A DNA stretch of 64,000 bases, taken from JBBRVW01 sp963784645. GTDB taxonomy: Bacteria > Actinomycetota > Actinomycetes > JACCUZ01. The position numbers were made by a program, and so were the translations under genes. Positions 52,170 to 61,178 of the stretch are shown here, piece by piece. The stretch is from positions 310,001 through 374,000 of the forward strand of contig CAWARY010000015.1 of NCBI GenBank assembly GCA_963784645.1, read 5' to 3'. The notes below the pieces were generated by a model. It made no database searches. It saw only the letters and a list, made by a program, of their open reading frames with translations, and had not been told where the DNA came from. Every line of letters starts with the position of its first letter. The stretch's first letter is position 1.

Positions 52170-53003
52170 TCACAGGTGCGAGCGGAGCTCCCAGAGCAGC
52201 GGGTAGTAGTGCAGACCCAGCCGGGACCGGAGGTACGGCGACCCCGTCGAGCCGCCCGTGCCCGACTTCGTCCCGATCTGGCGCTCGACCATCAGGACGT
52301 GCCGGGCCCGCCACATCGCGGCGTTCGCGTCGTGGTCGAGCAGCCGCTCGGCGAGCTCCCAGACCTCGCCGTAGCGCGGTCGGTTCGCGGCCACGGTGAG
52401 CAGCGACGCCGTGAGCTGCTCGTCGTCGTCAGCCGCCAGGCCGACGCCCCGCACGACGTGCAGGAAGGCGTCCCAGAGCGACGGCTCCTCGAGGCGCAGC
52501 TCGAGCCGGGCCCGCTCCTGGTCGGTGAGCCCGCGGAACCGGTCCAGGTAGCCGGGGTCCTTGGCGCCGGAGAGGAACTCCAGCTCCCGGAACTGCACGC
52601 TCTGGAAGCCGCTCGCCGGGGCCAGGCGGTCCCGGAAGACCAGGAAGTCCTGCGGGGTCATCGTCTCCAGGACGCCCACCTGCCGGATCAGCACGTCCTC
52701 GATCGCGACCACCCGGCCGAGCAGGTGGCGGGCCCGCCAGAGGTGGCCGGAGAACATCTCCTCGCGCACGGCGCCCAGCTCGTGGAGGAGCTGCTTGAAC
52801 CACAGCTCGTAGACCTGGTGGATCGTGATGAACAGCAGCTCGTCGTGGGCCGGCGGGTCGGACTCGAGTCGCTGCTGGTCGAGCAGCTGCGGGACCCGGA
52901 GGTAGGAGCCGTAGGTGAGCCTGGCCCCCTCCTCGCCGAAGTGTCGGTCGGCCACCGCGCCGTCGGGTGCGCTGGCTGGCCTGTCCTGCTCCGCGTCGGT
53001 CAC
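52170..53003 (-). CDS. kynA: Tryptophan 2,3-dioxygenase
   Basis: 277 residues from a GTG at 53003. Haem enzyme that opens tryptophan to N-formylkynurenine. Visible: LTYGSYLRVPQLLDQQ, the substrate-site FITIHQVYELWFKQLLHE, SGFQSVQFRELEFLSG, and the C-terminal MWRARHVLMVERQIGTKSG followed by GGSTGSPYLRSRL, holding the haem-ligand His and the conserved Gly-rich loop. No kynureninase or formamidase is nearby, so the rest of the pathway lies elsewhere. TACTCT 7 nt upstream suggests leaderless expression. Confidence 0.94.
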   Translation of the reverse strand: MTDAEQDRPASAPDGAVADRHFGEEGARLTYGSYLRVPQLLDQQRLESDPPAHDELLFITIHQVYELWFKQLLHELGAVREEMFSGHLWRARHLLGRVVAIEDVLIRQVGVLETMTPQDFLVFRDRLAPASGFQSVQFRELEFLSGAKDPGYLDRFRGLTDQERARLELRLEEPSLWDAFLHVVRGVGLAADDDEQLTASLLTVAANRPRYGEVWELAERLLDHDANAAMWRARHVLMVERQIGTKSGTGGSTGSPYLRSRLGLHYYPLLWELRSHL

Positions 53004-53010
53004 GGCGCCG

Positions 53011-53016
53011 AGAGTA
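53011..53016 (-). promoter_or_regulatory. -10 hexamer, leaderless tryptophan dioxygenase gene
   Basis: TACTCT on the minus strand, 7 nt before the GTG at 53003. Confidence 0.5.
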
Positions 53017-53033
53017 GTGCGGGCGGCGACCCA

Positions 53034-53039
53034 TAGGGT
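53034..53039 (+). promoter_or_regulatory. -10 hexamer, leaderless DUF402 gene
   Basis: TAGGGT on the plus strand, 7 nt before the GTG at 53047. The two divergent starts are only 43 bp apart. Confidence 0.5.
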
Positions 53040-53046
53040 CGCCGGT

Positions 53047-53565
53047 GTGGTGCTGCACGCGGGGGACGTGGTCGACGTCCGGTTCACCAAGTGGGGCGGT
53101 GGGCGGCACTGGGAGTTCCCCCTCACGGTGCTCGGGACGGACGAGTACGGCGTCTGGGCGGGCGCCCGGGCGGGGGCGTACCTCTGGCGGCCGACGGCGC
53201 AGTTCACCTCCCGGTTCGACTGGGTGACGCTGGTCCCGCACGAGGCTGCCTGGGCGGCGTCGTTCTACGACGCCCCCGACCAGCCGATCGCGGTCTACGT
53301 CGACATGACCACGCCGGCGCAGTGGTCTGGTCGCACCGTGTCGTTGGTCGACCTGGACCTCGACGTCATCCTGGGTCGAGACGGCTCGCTGTTCGTCGAC
53401 GACGAGGACGAGTTCGAGCTGCACCAGGTCGAGCTGGGCTACCCCGCGGACGTGGTCGCGATGGCCCGACGCTCGGCCGACGACGTCTTCGCGGCGATCG
53501 CTGAGGGCGTCGAGCCGTTCGCGACCGCGGGCGGCCGCCGGCTCGCGCAGTGGCGATCGGCATGA
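53047..53565 (+). CDS. DUF402 family protein
   Basis: 172 residues from a GTG at 53047 (a second GTG follows at 53050). The DUF402 barrel is recognisable: RFTKWGGGRHWEFPLTVLG, YVDMTTPAQWSGRTVSLVDLDLDVILG, and FVDDEDEFELHQVELGYPADVV with the clustered acidic residues that bind metal in nucleoside diphosphatase members of this family. It overlaps the next gene by 4 bp. Substrate not readable. Confidence 0.85.
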   Translation: MVLHAGDVVDVRFTKWGGGRHWEFPLTVLGTDEYGVWAGARAGAYLWRPTAQFTSRFDWVTLVPHEAAWAASFYDAPDQPIAVYVDMTTPAQWSGRTVSLVDLDLDVILGRDGSLFVDDEDEFELHQVELGYPADVVAMARRSADDVFAAIAEGVEPFATAGGRRLAQWRSA

Positions 53566-54194
53566 GTCTCGGCGACGTGCTCCGCGCGGCAGCGGACGGG
53601 CGGCCCCCCGAGCCGGACGGCACCGTCGACGTGCTGCCGCAGCACGGCCGAGCGGCGGGGGTGGTGGCGTTCTCGGCGCACTTCGTCGTGTGCGCCGGCG
53701 TCGACCACCAGTGGGTGCGCGACCAGCTGCCGCCCGGCGACTACAACGCGCCCCTCGGAGCGCGTTTCCTCGTCGCGCTGGCCGACCGGATCGGCGCGGA
53801 CATCGGCTCGATAGACGCCGTGCTCGTGGCCCGCGGCACCCGAGCGGCGGCCGCCGACGGGCTCGAGGAGATCAGCGCCCGGGAGCACCCGCGGGTGGTG
53901 CGCGCCCTGCGCTACCGGGACGACGTGCGGGTCTGGCGCACCGCCGACGGTGCCGGCCACGTCCTCGTCGGGCGCGGACTGGCCGACCGGTGGGAGACGG
54001 CGTTCGAGGTGGAGCCGGCGGCACGGGGCCGTGGTCTCGGCCGTCGCTTGGCGGCCGCGGCGACCGCCCTGGTGCCGGCCGGCGAACACCTGTGGGCGCA
54101 GGTGGCGCCGGGCAACGCCGCGTCGCTGCGCGCGGTGCTGGCTGCCGGCTACACGCCGGTGTGCGCCGAGGTGCTGCTTCCGCCGCGCTCCTGA
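53562..54194 (+). CDS. GNAT family N-acetyltransferase
   Basis: 210 residues; the ATG at 53562 overlaps the DUF402 stop (ATGA). The first half (1-120) is a helical/beta region without a clear domain, ending in IDAVLVARGTRAAAADGLEEIS. The GNAT core lies in the second half, with the acetyl-CoA loop AFEVEPAARGRGLGRRLAAAATALV (Arg-Gly-x-Gly-Leu-Gly) and LWAQVAPGNAASLRAVLAAGYTPV, where Asn and the GYTPV strand are typical. Acceptor unknown. Confidence 0.84.
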   Translation: MSLGDVLRAAADGRPPEPDGTVDVLPQHGRAAGVVAFSAHFVVCAGVDHQWVRDQLPPGDYNAPLGARFLVALADRIGADIGSIDAVLVARGTRAAAADGLEEISAREHPRVVRALRYRDDVRVWRTADGAGHVLVGRGLADRWETAFEVEPAARGRGLGRRLAAAATALVPAGEHLWAQVAPGNAASLRAVLAAGYTPVCAEVLLPPRS

Positions 54195-54201
54195 CGGAGG
54201 T

Positions 54202-54465
54202 CTACTCCTCGCGTCGGAACCGGTCGCGGACCAGGGCCTGCACGTCGCGGTCCAGGTGGTCGAAGCGCTGGTCGACGGCGTCGAATCGGGCATCGACGGC
54301 GGACCGGAACCCGGTGAGCCGAGCGTCGAACGTCGTCTCCAGGCCATGGATGCGGGCATCGAGGCGGTCGCCGACCTGGCGGACCTGCTGGACGACCAGG
54401 CTCCCGATGACGCCGAGCAGCACGCCCACCAGGCCCAGCAGCGTCCAGCCTTGCGCGTCGGTCAC
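54202..54465 (-). CDS. Small membrane-anchored coiled-coil protein
   Basis: 87 residues. One N-terminal membrane helix (WTLLGLVGVLLGVIGSLVV), then a charged coiled coil with heptad-like DARFDAVDQRFDHLDRDVQAL. GAGGAG lies 6 nt before the GTG at 54465 but touches the in-frame GTG at 54471, so the inner GTG is preferred. No family recognised with certainty. Convergent with the GNAT gene. Confidence 0.65.
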   Translation of the reverse strand: MTDAQGWTLLGLVGVLLGVIGSLVVQQVRQVGDRLDARIHGLETTFDARLTGFRSAVDARFDAVDQRFDHLDRDVQALVRDRFRREE

Positions 54466-54540
54466 GGTCACCTCCTCGTCACGACGAGTCTGGCACGGCG
54501 GACGCGTCCTGACACGAGCCCGGCGGCTGTCTGTGGACGG

Positions 54541-56175
<1,635 letters not shown>

Positions 56176-56486
56176 GGTGCCACGGGGCTGACGGACCGAC
56201 TGAGGTGGCTTCGGACGGTCACTCTCCCGCCGTCGTGGGAGGGGCTCAGGGCGGCTTGGGACGGCGTAGCTGATCACCCGTTGCCCGCAGTCGGCCCGCT
56301 GACGCACCGTCGTGGCTCGGCGCAGTTCGGCTTGGGACGGGCGGAGGCACTCGGTGGTGCAGCGCCGCGACCCGTTTCCCGCCGTCTCCGCACAGTGACT
56401 GCAGCGTCGATCCACAGGCCAGAATCCCTTGCACAGCAACGGTTTCCGGGGTTCCCCTGGTGCGTGATCCCTGGTAGGATTCGAAC
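56176..56486. promoter_or_regulatory. pruA/HNH divergent region with repeated GGCTTGGGACGG boxes
   Basis: 311 bases without a gene. On the pruA side the box GGCTTGGGACGG occurs at 56253-56264 and 56329-56340, and a variant GGCTTCGGACGG ends near 56218. The 35 bp around the first two are also similar (both carry CCGTCGTGG upstream). They could be operator sites for a proline-responsive regulator. The right end holds the HNH gene promoter. Confidence 0.5.
56475..56480 (+). promoter_or_regulatory. -10 hexamer of a leaderless HNH/DUF222 promoter
   Basis: TAGGAT lies 6 nt before the ATG at 56487. Upstream at exactly 8 nt spacing is TGGTGCGTG (56458-56466), which matches 6 of 9 positions of the mycobacterial DNA-damage promoter element TTGTCRGTG-N8-TANNNT. 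Confidence 0.5.
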
Positions 56487-56496
56487 ATGCGTTCGA
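56481..56496. promoter_or_regulatory. SOS box (LexA site) across the start codon
   Basis: TCGAAC-ATGC-GTTCGA is a perfect inverted repeat and matches the Gram-positive LexA consensus CGAAC-N4-GTTCG. The ATG start codon of the HNH gene lies in the spacer. LexA bound here would cover the predicted transcription start. Confidence 0.85.
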
Positions 56497-57767
56497 TCGG
56501 GTCAGGTGGGGTGCCGCTCGCAGTCACGACTGCGCGCACCCTGCTCGCCGACGCCCTCAGCGAGGGTGTCGAGCACCTCGGCCACGATGACACCACCCGC
56601 CTGGTCGGCGAGCTCACGGCCCTGTCGGCGCAGGTCGACGCGCTGATCCTGGCGCTGGTCGGGAAGGTCGACGCCGACGGCACCCACACCTACGACGGCT
56701 GCCTCACGACCGGTGCGTGGGTGCGGGCCACCGCCCGGCAGACCCCCGGCGACGCCGAGCGCACCGTCCGGACTGCCCGGACCTTGCGCTCCGGGGTGCT
56801 CCCCAACACGACGGCGGCACTCGCTGCCGGCGCGATCTCCGGCCGGCACGCCGCCGTCATCGCCGACGCCGTGAAGGACGCCCCCGCCGGGGCGGTCGAG
56901 CTGATCGAGCCCGAAGCGGTCGCCCTGGCCGCAGACGGCGACGTGCGCGCCACCGCGAACCTGATGCGCGCCTTCACCCACGCCCTGGACCCTGACGCCG
57001 CGGATGAGAGGGCGCTGCGCCGCTACGAGCGGGCCGGGATCACGATCTCCCCGCTGCTCGACGGCGGGTTCACCACCTCCGGGACCATGGACGAGACCAC
57101 GGGCGCCGCCATCAAGGCAGCCATCGACGCGGCCAGCCCACTGGTCACTGGCGACACCCGGACCGCGGCCCGCCGCCGCCTCGACGGGCTGCACGCCATC
57201 TGCCGACACTGGCTCGACACCTCGGAGCCGGAGCCGGACCTCACCTCTCGACGGACCTCGAAGTCCCGGGCGCAGCTGGTCGTCACCGTCGACCACGACG
57301 GGCTTGCCGGCCGGCGTTCGCCCGGCGGCACCCTGACCTGGGCCGGGCCCGTCGCCGCATCAACCGCGCAGCGGCTCGGCTGCGACTCGATGGCGACGTT
57401 TGTCGCCCTGGACAAGAACGGCGAGGTGGTCGAGGCCGGCACCCAGCGGCGGTTCTTCACGATCCCCCAGCGACGGGCCATGGTCGCCCGCGACGGCGAC
57501 ACCTGCTGCGCACCGTTCTGCGACCGGCCCGCCGCCTGGTCCGACGGCCACCACCTCGTCGCCGTCGCAGACGGCGGACCCAGCACCGTCGCCAACGGCG
57601 CCCTGCCCTGCGAGGGCCACCACGTCCAGCTGCACGAAGGCCACTGGACCCTCCACCGCCTCCCCGACGGCCGCTACCTCCTGCGCCACCCCCGCACCGG
57701 CAAGACCCTCGGACCAGAACCACCCCGCCCCGGCCACAACCGACCACCCCCACCGGCCCTCGAGTAG
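56487..57767 (+). CDS. DUF222/HNH endonuclease domain protein (13E12 repeat family)
   Basis: 426 residues. The N-terminal DUF222 region (about 20-290) has ALSAQVDALILALVGKVDADG, GAWVRATARQTPGDAERTVRTA, and GAISGRHAAVIADAV. The C-terminal HNH nuclease fold has RRFFTIPQRRAMVARDGDTC, CDRPAAWSDGHHLVAVADGG and CEGHHVQLHEGHW. The His-His pairs and Cys residues suit a metal-bound HNH site. These genes are multicopy in many actinobacteria and in M. tuberculosis several are DNA-damage induced. A Pro-rich tail ends the protein. No ribosome site; see the SOS box and -10 entries. Confidence 0.9.
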   Translation: MRSIGSGGVPLAVTTARTLLADALSEGVEHLGHDDTTRLVGELTALSAQVDALILALVGKVDADGTHTYDGCLTTGAWVRATARQTPGDAERTVRTARTLRSGVLPNTTAALAAGAISGRHAAVIADAVKDAPAGAVELIEPEAVALAADGDVRATANLMRAFTHALDPDAADERALRRYERAGITISPLLDGGFTTSGTMDETTGAAIKAAIDAASPLVTGDTRTAARRRLDGLHAICRHWLDTSEPEPDLTSRRTSKSRAQLVVTVDHDGLAGRRSPGGTLTWAGPVAASTAQRLGCDSMATFVALDKNGEVVEAGTQRRFFTIPQRRAMVARDGDTCCAPFCDRPAAWSDGHHLVAVADGGPSTVANGALPCEGHHVQLHEGHWTLHRLPDGRYLLRHPRTGKTLGPEPPRPGHNRPPPPALE

Positions 57768-57788
57768 CCACTGGTGACCCACACCAGG

Positions 57789-57803
57789 CCGCCCGTTGGG
57801 CGG
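57789..57803. terminator. Hairpin between HNH and DUF2231 genes
   Basis: CCGCCC-GTT-GGGCGG, perfect 6-bp stem, lies 21 nt after the HNH stop and directly at the stop of the convergent DUF2231 gene. It can serve both. Confidence 0.55.
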
Positions 57804-58289
57804 CTACCTGCTCCGGTGACGACTGGGCCCGCGCTTTCGGTCGACCCGCATCGCGAACCGGTACGTCAACGTCTGCCCGAGCAACACCGCAACGACCAGG
57901 AGTCCGACGGCGACGCAGCTGAGCGCCAGCTGGCCAGGCTGCGTCTTGTCGAGCTCGACATGGTCACCGGCCCGCCAGGCGTACCCGACGAGGAAGAGAA
58001 CGGCGACCCCGACGTTCACTGCCGAATGTGCCAGCGCGACCCGCCACGGCGGGGTCCCGCGCGGAATCTGCAGCAGGTCGACCACACCGAACACGGCCGC
58101 GATCCCTGCCCCGATCAAGCCGACACCGATCAGCCACCAGGCACCGTCGACGAGCCACGGCAGCTCTCCGGGCCGGGTCCACGTGAGGATGTCGAAGATC
58201 AGCGACGACACGAACGCCCCGATCGGGAGCGGTGCCACGAACGGATGGAACGGGTGTCCCTGCGGGCCGCCCACCGCGGACAACCTCAT
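57804..58289 (-). CDS. DUF2231 family membrane protein
   Basis: 161 residues from the ATG at 58289, preceded by AGGACGGA. The family opening GHPFHPFVAPLPIGAFVSSLIFD is clear, and four membrane helices follow (WLIGVGLIGAGIAAVFGVVDLL; VALAHSAVNVGVAVLFLVGYAW; LSCVAVGLLVVAVLLGQ). Members bind haem in some cases, via the conserved His; this is not established here. A basic C-terminal tail of 15 residues is cytoplasmic. Confidence 0.87.
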   Translation of the reverse strand: MRLSAVGGPQGHPFHPFVAPLPIGAFVSSLIFDILTWTRPGELPWLVDGAWWLIGVGLIGAGIAAVFGVVDLLQIPRGTPPWRVALAHSAVNVGVAVLFLVGYAWRAGDHVELDKTQPGQLALSCVAVGLLVVAVLLGQTLTYRFAMRVDRKRGPSRHRSR

Positions 58290-58338
58290 ACATTCCGTCC
58301 TAGCCCGGCGCGACCCGAGCGGCAAGCACCAGAATGCG

Positions 58339-59487
58339 TCAGCTCACCGTCAGGTCGGCGACGAGCCGCTCGAGAACGGTTCCGGCGTCGGGCATCTGCT
58401 CGATCTCGGTCCTCAGCCGTTGCGCCGCCTCACGGAACGCCGGGTCGTGCAGGAGATCACCGACCGCGCCGGCGACAGCGTCAGCGGTCACCTCCTCTGG
58501 CGCGAGCGTCAGAGCCGCCCTGGTCGGCATCAGGGCCGCGGCGTTGAAAGGCTGGTCCGTGCCCTGCGGAACGCACAGCTGCGGCAGTCCGTGACAGAGG
58601 GCGCCGAGCATCGTGCCGGCGCCGGCGTGGGAGATGACGGCGGTGCAGTGCTGCAGCACGTCGGCCTGCGCCAGGAACGGAGCGAGCCGGACGGCTGGCG
58701 GGAAGGCACCCAGGACGGCCGGGTCGAAGTCCGGACCGGTGGTGCCGACGACGTTGACCGGCCACTGCGTGGTGCCGTCTATCACCGCGCGGAACACGGC
58801 CGGCGCCTGGTTCATGACGGTGCCGAGCGTCACGTACACCGTGTCCGGGTACGGCAGAGTCGATACATCGAGCTCCTTCCCGTCGTCGCTGCGCTCGCCC
58901 GGCGAGGGCCGTAGCGGTTGCACGTCCGCCCACGGGTTGGCGTCGGGTCCGGACAGGCTCGGCGGGCAGATGTCCAGGTACGACCCGGCCAGCACCGCCG
59001 GAACCGGGTCGGGAAGCCCGGCGTCGATGACAGCTTCTCCGATGGCCGTTGCGAATTGGTCGCTCCCCGGCGGCAGCGGGCCGTACCCGTGCGTCACGTG
59101 CGGGACGCCGAACACGATGGCCGCCGTCGCCGAGCCGAGCTCCAGCGTGTCGTGCACGACCAGGTCTGGTCGCCACGAGTCGAAGAGCCGCAAGAGGTCC
59201 CGGGCGCGGTGCGCTGCGCCGTTGCCGAAGAGGTGCCGGGCGGCGAACACCGGCTGCTCCGCGGGAGGGAGGTCGCTGACCCGTTGGTCACCCGGCAGCT
59301 GCTCGTAGCCTTCTGCGAACGTCATCCCGGACGCGTGGGCAGCCAGTCCGAGCCGGACCAGCAAGGGCTCGAGGTCGGCCCCGGACGTCACGAGGACGTC
59401 GTGGCCACTGCGCTGGGCAGCCCGGACCAACGGCAGCATGGGCAGCAGGTGCCCGTACCCGGGCCAGCTACCGAAGAGGATCTTCAC
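58339..59487 (-). CDS. GT1 (MGT/UGT-type) glycosyltransferase
   Basis: 382 residues from the GTG at 59487, with GAGGAG 6-7 nt upstream. GT-B fold. N-terminal acceptor domain: KILFGSWPGYGHLLPMLPLVRAA with the catalytic His, plus VVHDTLELGSATAA. C-terminal donor domain: VYVTLGTVMNQAPAVF and the nucleotide-sugar motif VISHAGAGTMLGALCHGLPQL then VPQGTDQPFNA. It would glycosylate a small hydrophobic acceptor such as an antibiotic, sterol or flavonoid. No biosynthetic cluster surrounds it, so a detoxifying role is possible. Confidence 0.9.
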   Translation of the reverse strand: MKILFGSWPGYGHLLPMLPLVRAAQRSGHDVLVTSGADLEPLLVRLGLAAHASGMTFAEGYEQLPGDQRVSDLPPAEQPVFAARHLFGNGAAHRARDLLRLFDSWRPDLVVHDTLELGSATAAIVFGVPHVTHGYGPLPPGSDQFATAIGEAVIDAGLPDPVPAVLAGSYLDICPPSLSGPDANPWADVQPLRPSPGERSDDGKELDVSTLPYPDTVYVTLGTVMNQAPAVFRAVIDGTTQWPVNVVGTTGPDFDPAVLGAFPPAVRLAPFLAQADVLQHCTAVISHAGAGTMLGALCHGLPQLCVPQGTDQPFNAAALMPTRAALTLAPEEVTADAVAGAVGDLLHDPAFREAAQRLRTEIEQMPDAGTVLERLVADLTVS

Positions 59488-59567
59488 GGCCGCTCCTCGC
59501 GCAGGTTGGGTCGCCGCCATCCTGCTCCTCCGGAGCGCCCTCCGTCAGGGTTCATCCGACCCGACGC

Positions 59568-60065
59568 TCACGACTCCAGCTCGACGAGGGCGGACAGCTC
59601 CTGGACGGCGTACCAGCCGAGCTCGTGGTCCTCGACGGCGTCGACGACGAAGGCGGCGTCCGCGTCGCCGGCGTCGGCAGCGGGCAGCGCAGTGAGCGCC
59701 CGCCGGACGTCGTCGACCGCGGAGGGATCGTCGACCAGTGCCGACTCGACGGCCGACCAGGGCACCGGATCGGACAGCCGGACGGCCGCCCGGTCCAGGT
59801 CCGGGGCCGGCCGGGCCGCGGGGTCCGGCAGCTCGACGGCGAGCACCACGCGTCGGGCCGGGGCAGCGCGGTCAGGCCCGAGCAGCCGCAGGGCGGCCCG
59901 GGCCGCGGCAGCGCTCGCCGCGTACTCGAGCTCCTCGAGGTCGCCCTCGACGTACCACTCGCGCAGCGCGGGCGTGACGGCGTAGCCGGTGCTCGCGTCG
60001 AGCGCCCCGGCGGCGAGGGCAGCCCGCAGCCCGGCCAGCGTGGTCGGCACGTAGACGCGCGTCAT
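59568..60065 (-). CDS. DUF6912-like conserved hypothetical protein
   Basis: 165 residues. Opens with MTRVYVPTTLAGLRAAL and continues as an alpha/beta protein with EYAASAAAARAALRLL, RRVVLAVELPDP, SAVESALVDDPSAVDDVRRAL and ELGWYAVQELSALVELE. I recall this pattern as the actinobacterial DUF6912 family, of unknown function. The start overlaps the patatin stop by 4 bp, so the two are coupled. Confidence 0.78.
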   Translation of the reverse strand: MTRVYVPTTLAGLRAALAAGALDASTGYAVTPALREWYVEGDLEELEYAASAAAARAALRLLGPDRAAPARRVVLAVELPDPAARPAPDLDRAAVRLSDPVPWSAVESALVDDPSAVDDVRRALTALPAADAGDADAAFVVDAVEDHELGWYAVQELSALVELES

Positions 60066-61078
60066 TGCGGCGTCCGGGCCCGCAGCCGGCCACGGACCCC
60101 GCGCCCGCCGGCGCCCTCGAGCGCGTCCGGACGCGGCTCGGCCAGCGCCACGCGGCTGGTGCGGAGGGAGGTCTCGAGGACGCCCAGGCGGCGGGCGGGG
60201 TCCATCATGTTGGCGCCCATCGCGGCGAGGTCCTCGGGCCCCGGCGCGAGCACCGTGACCGAGGTCCCGGTCCGCGCGACGGCCTGCGACTCCTGCACGA
60301 CGTGCCGGGTGACCTGGCGCCGCACCCGGCGCTCGAGCCGCGCGGTCACCTGCCGCGGCCGGTCGGGCACGAAGGACGCCATCGGGGCGAGCACGTAGAC
60401 CTCGTCCAGCCCCTCGGCGGCGAGCAGGTCGGCGCTCGTCGAGGACAGCGTGCCGCCGTCGACGTAGCGGCGTCCGTCGACGAGCACCGGCGCGTACCAG
60501 CCGGGGATGGCGCTGGACGCGGTGACCGCCTCGTCCAGCCGCGCCGGCGGCGCGCCGTCACGACCGAAGGCGACCCGGCGCCCCGAGTCGTAGTCCATCG
60601 CGACCACCCAGATCCCCGCGCGCGGTGCCCAGCCGTCGGGGCCGGCGACCGCACGGACCATCGCCCCCACCTCGGCCAGCGTCCCGGTGCCGGGCGGTGC
60701 GAGCGCGGCGAGCACCGCGAGCGGCGGCACCTGGCGCGGCCGCACCAGCGAGCGCTTGAGCAGGACCGGCGAGCCGACCCCGAGCCGTGGCCGCGCCGGC
60801 ACCGAGCCGCCGGTCGACTCGTCGTAGCTCCAGTCGACCGCGATCTCGCGGGACATCGGCATGCCCCGCTGGTGCGAGAGCAGGTCGGCCGCCGACAGCC
60901 CGCCGCCGAGCAGCGCGGCCAGCACCGAGCCCGCGGACGTACCGATGATGATGTCGGCATCGTGCGGCTCGAAGCCCTCCAGCTCCGCGAGCGCGTCCAG
61001 CGCTCCGATCGTCCAGGCCGCCCCGAGGACGCCACCGGCGCCGAGGACGAGTCCGCGCCGCGGCGTGCGTCTGCTCAT
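60062..61078 (-). CDS. Patatin-like phospholipase
   Basis: 338 residues from the ATG at 61078 (a GTG at 61096 is an alternative). Ser-Asp hydrolase: the oxyanion loop GLVLGAGGVLGAAW, nucleophile elbow IIIGTSAGSVLAALLGG, and catalytic Asp in RYVDGGTLSSTSADLL. Bacterial members hydrolyse membrane lipids or triacylglycerol. The C-terminus has a conserved LAAMGANMMDPARRLGVLETSLR block. It lies near a WS/DGAT gene on the same strand, so both may belong to storage lipid turnover. Confidence 0.9.
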   Translation of the reverse strand: MSRRTPRRGLVLGAGGVLGAAWTIGALDALAELEGFEPHDADIIIGTSAGSVLAALLGGGLSAADLLSHQRGMPMSREIAVDWSYDESTGGSVPARPRLGVGSPVLLKRSLVRPRQVPPLAVLAALAPPGTGTLAEVGAMVRAVAGPDGWAPRAGIWVVAMDYDSGRRVAFGRDGAPPARLDEAVTASSAIPGWYAPVLVDGRRYVDGGTLSSTSADLLAAEGLDEVYVLAPMASFVPDRPRQVTARLERRVRRQVTRHVVQESQAVARTGTSVTVLAPGPEDLAAMGANMMDPARRLGVLETSLRTSRVALAEPRPDALEGAGGRGVRGRLRARTPQ

Positions 61079-61178
61079 CGGAGGCCGTCGCGGCACAGCT
61101 TCCGGGGTCCCCGCGACGTCGCGGGTAGCGCGCCCGGACGGAAGGATCCCGTCGGGCGTGAGCGACGTCGTGGGGTGG

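Noticed and set aside
56453..56486. A tRNA-like GTTCGAATCCTACC string on the minus strand
   Set aside because: The flanking bases do not form a T-arm stem and no acceptor or anticodon arm is present. The string is explained by the SOS box and the -10 element.
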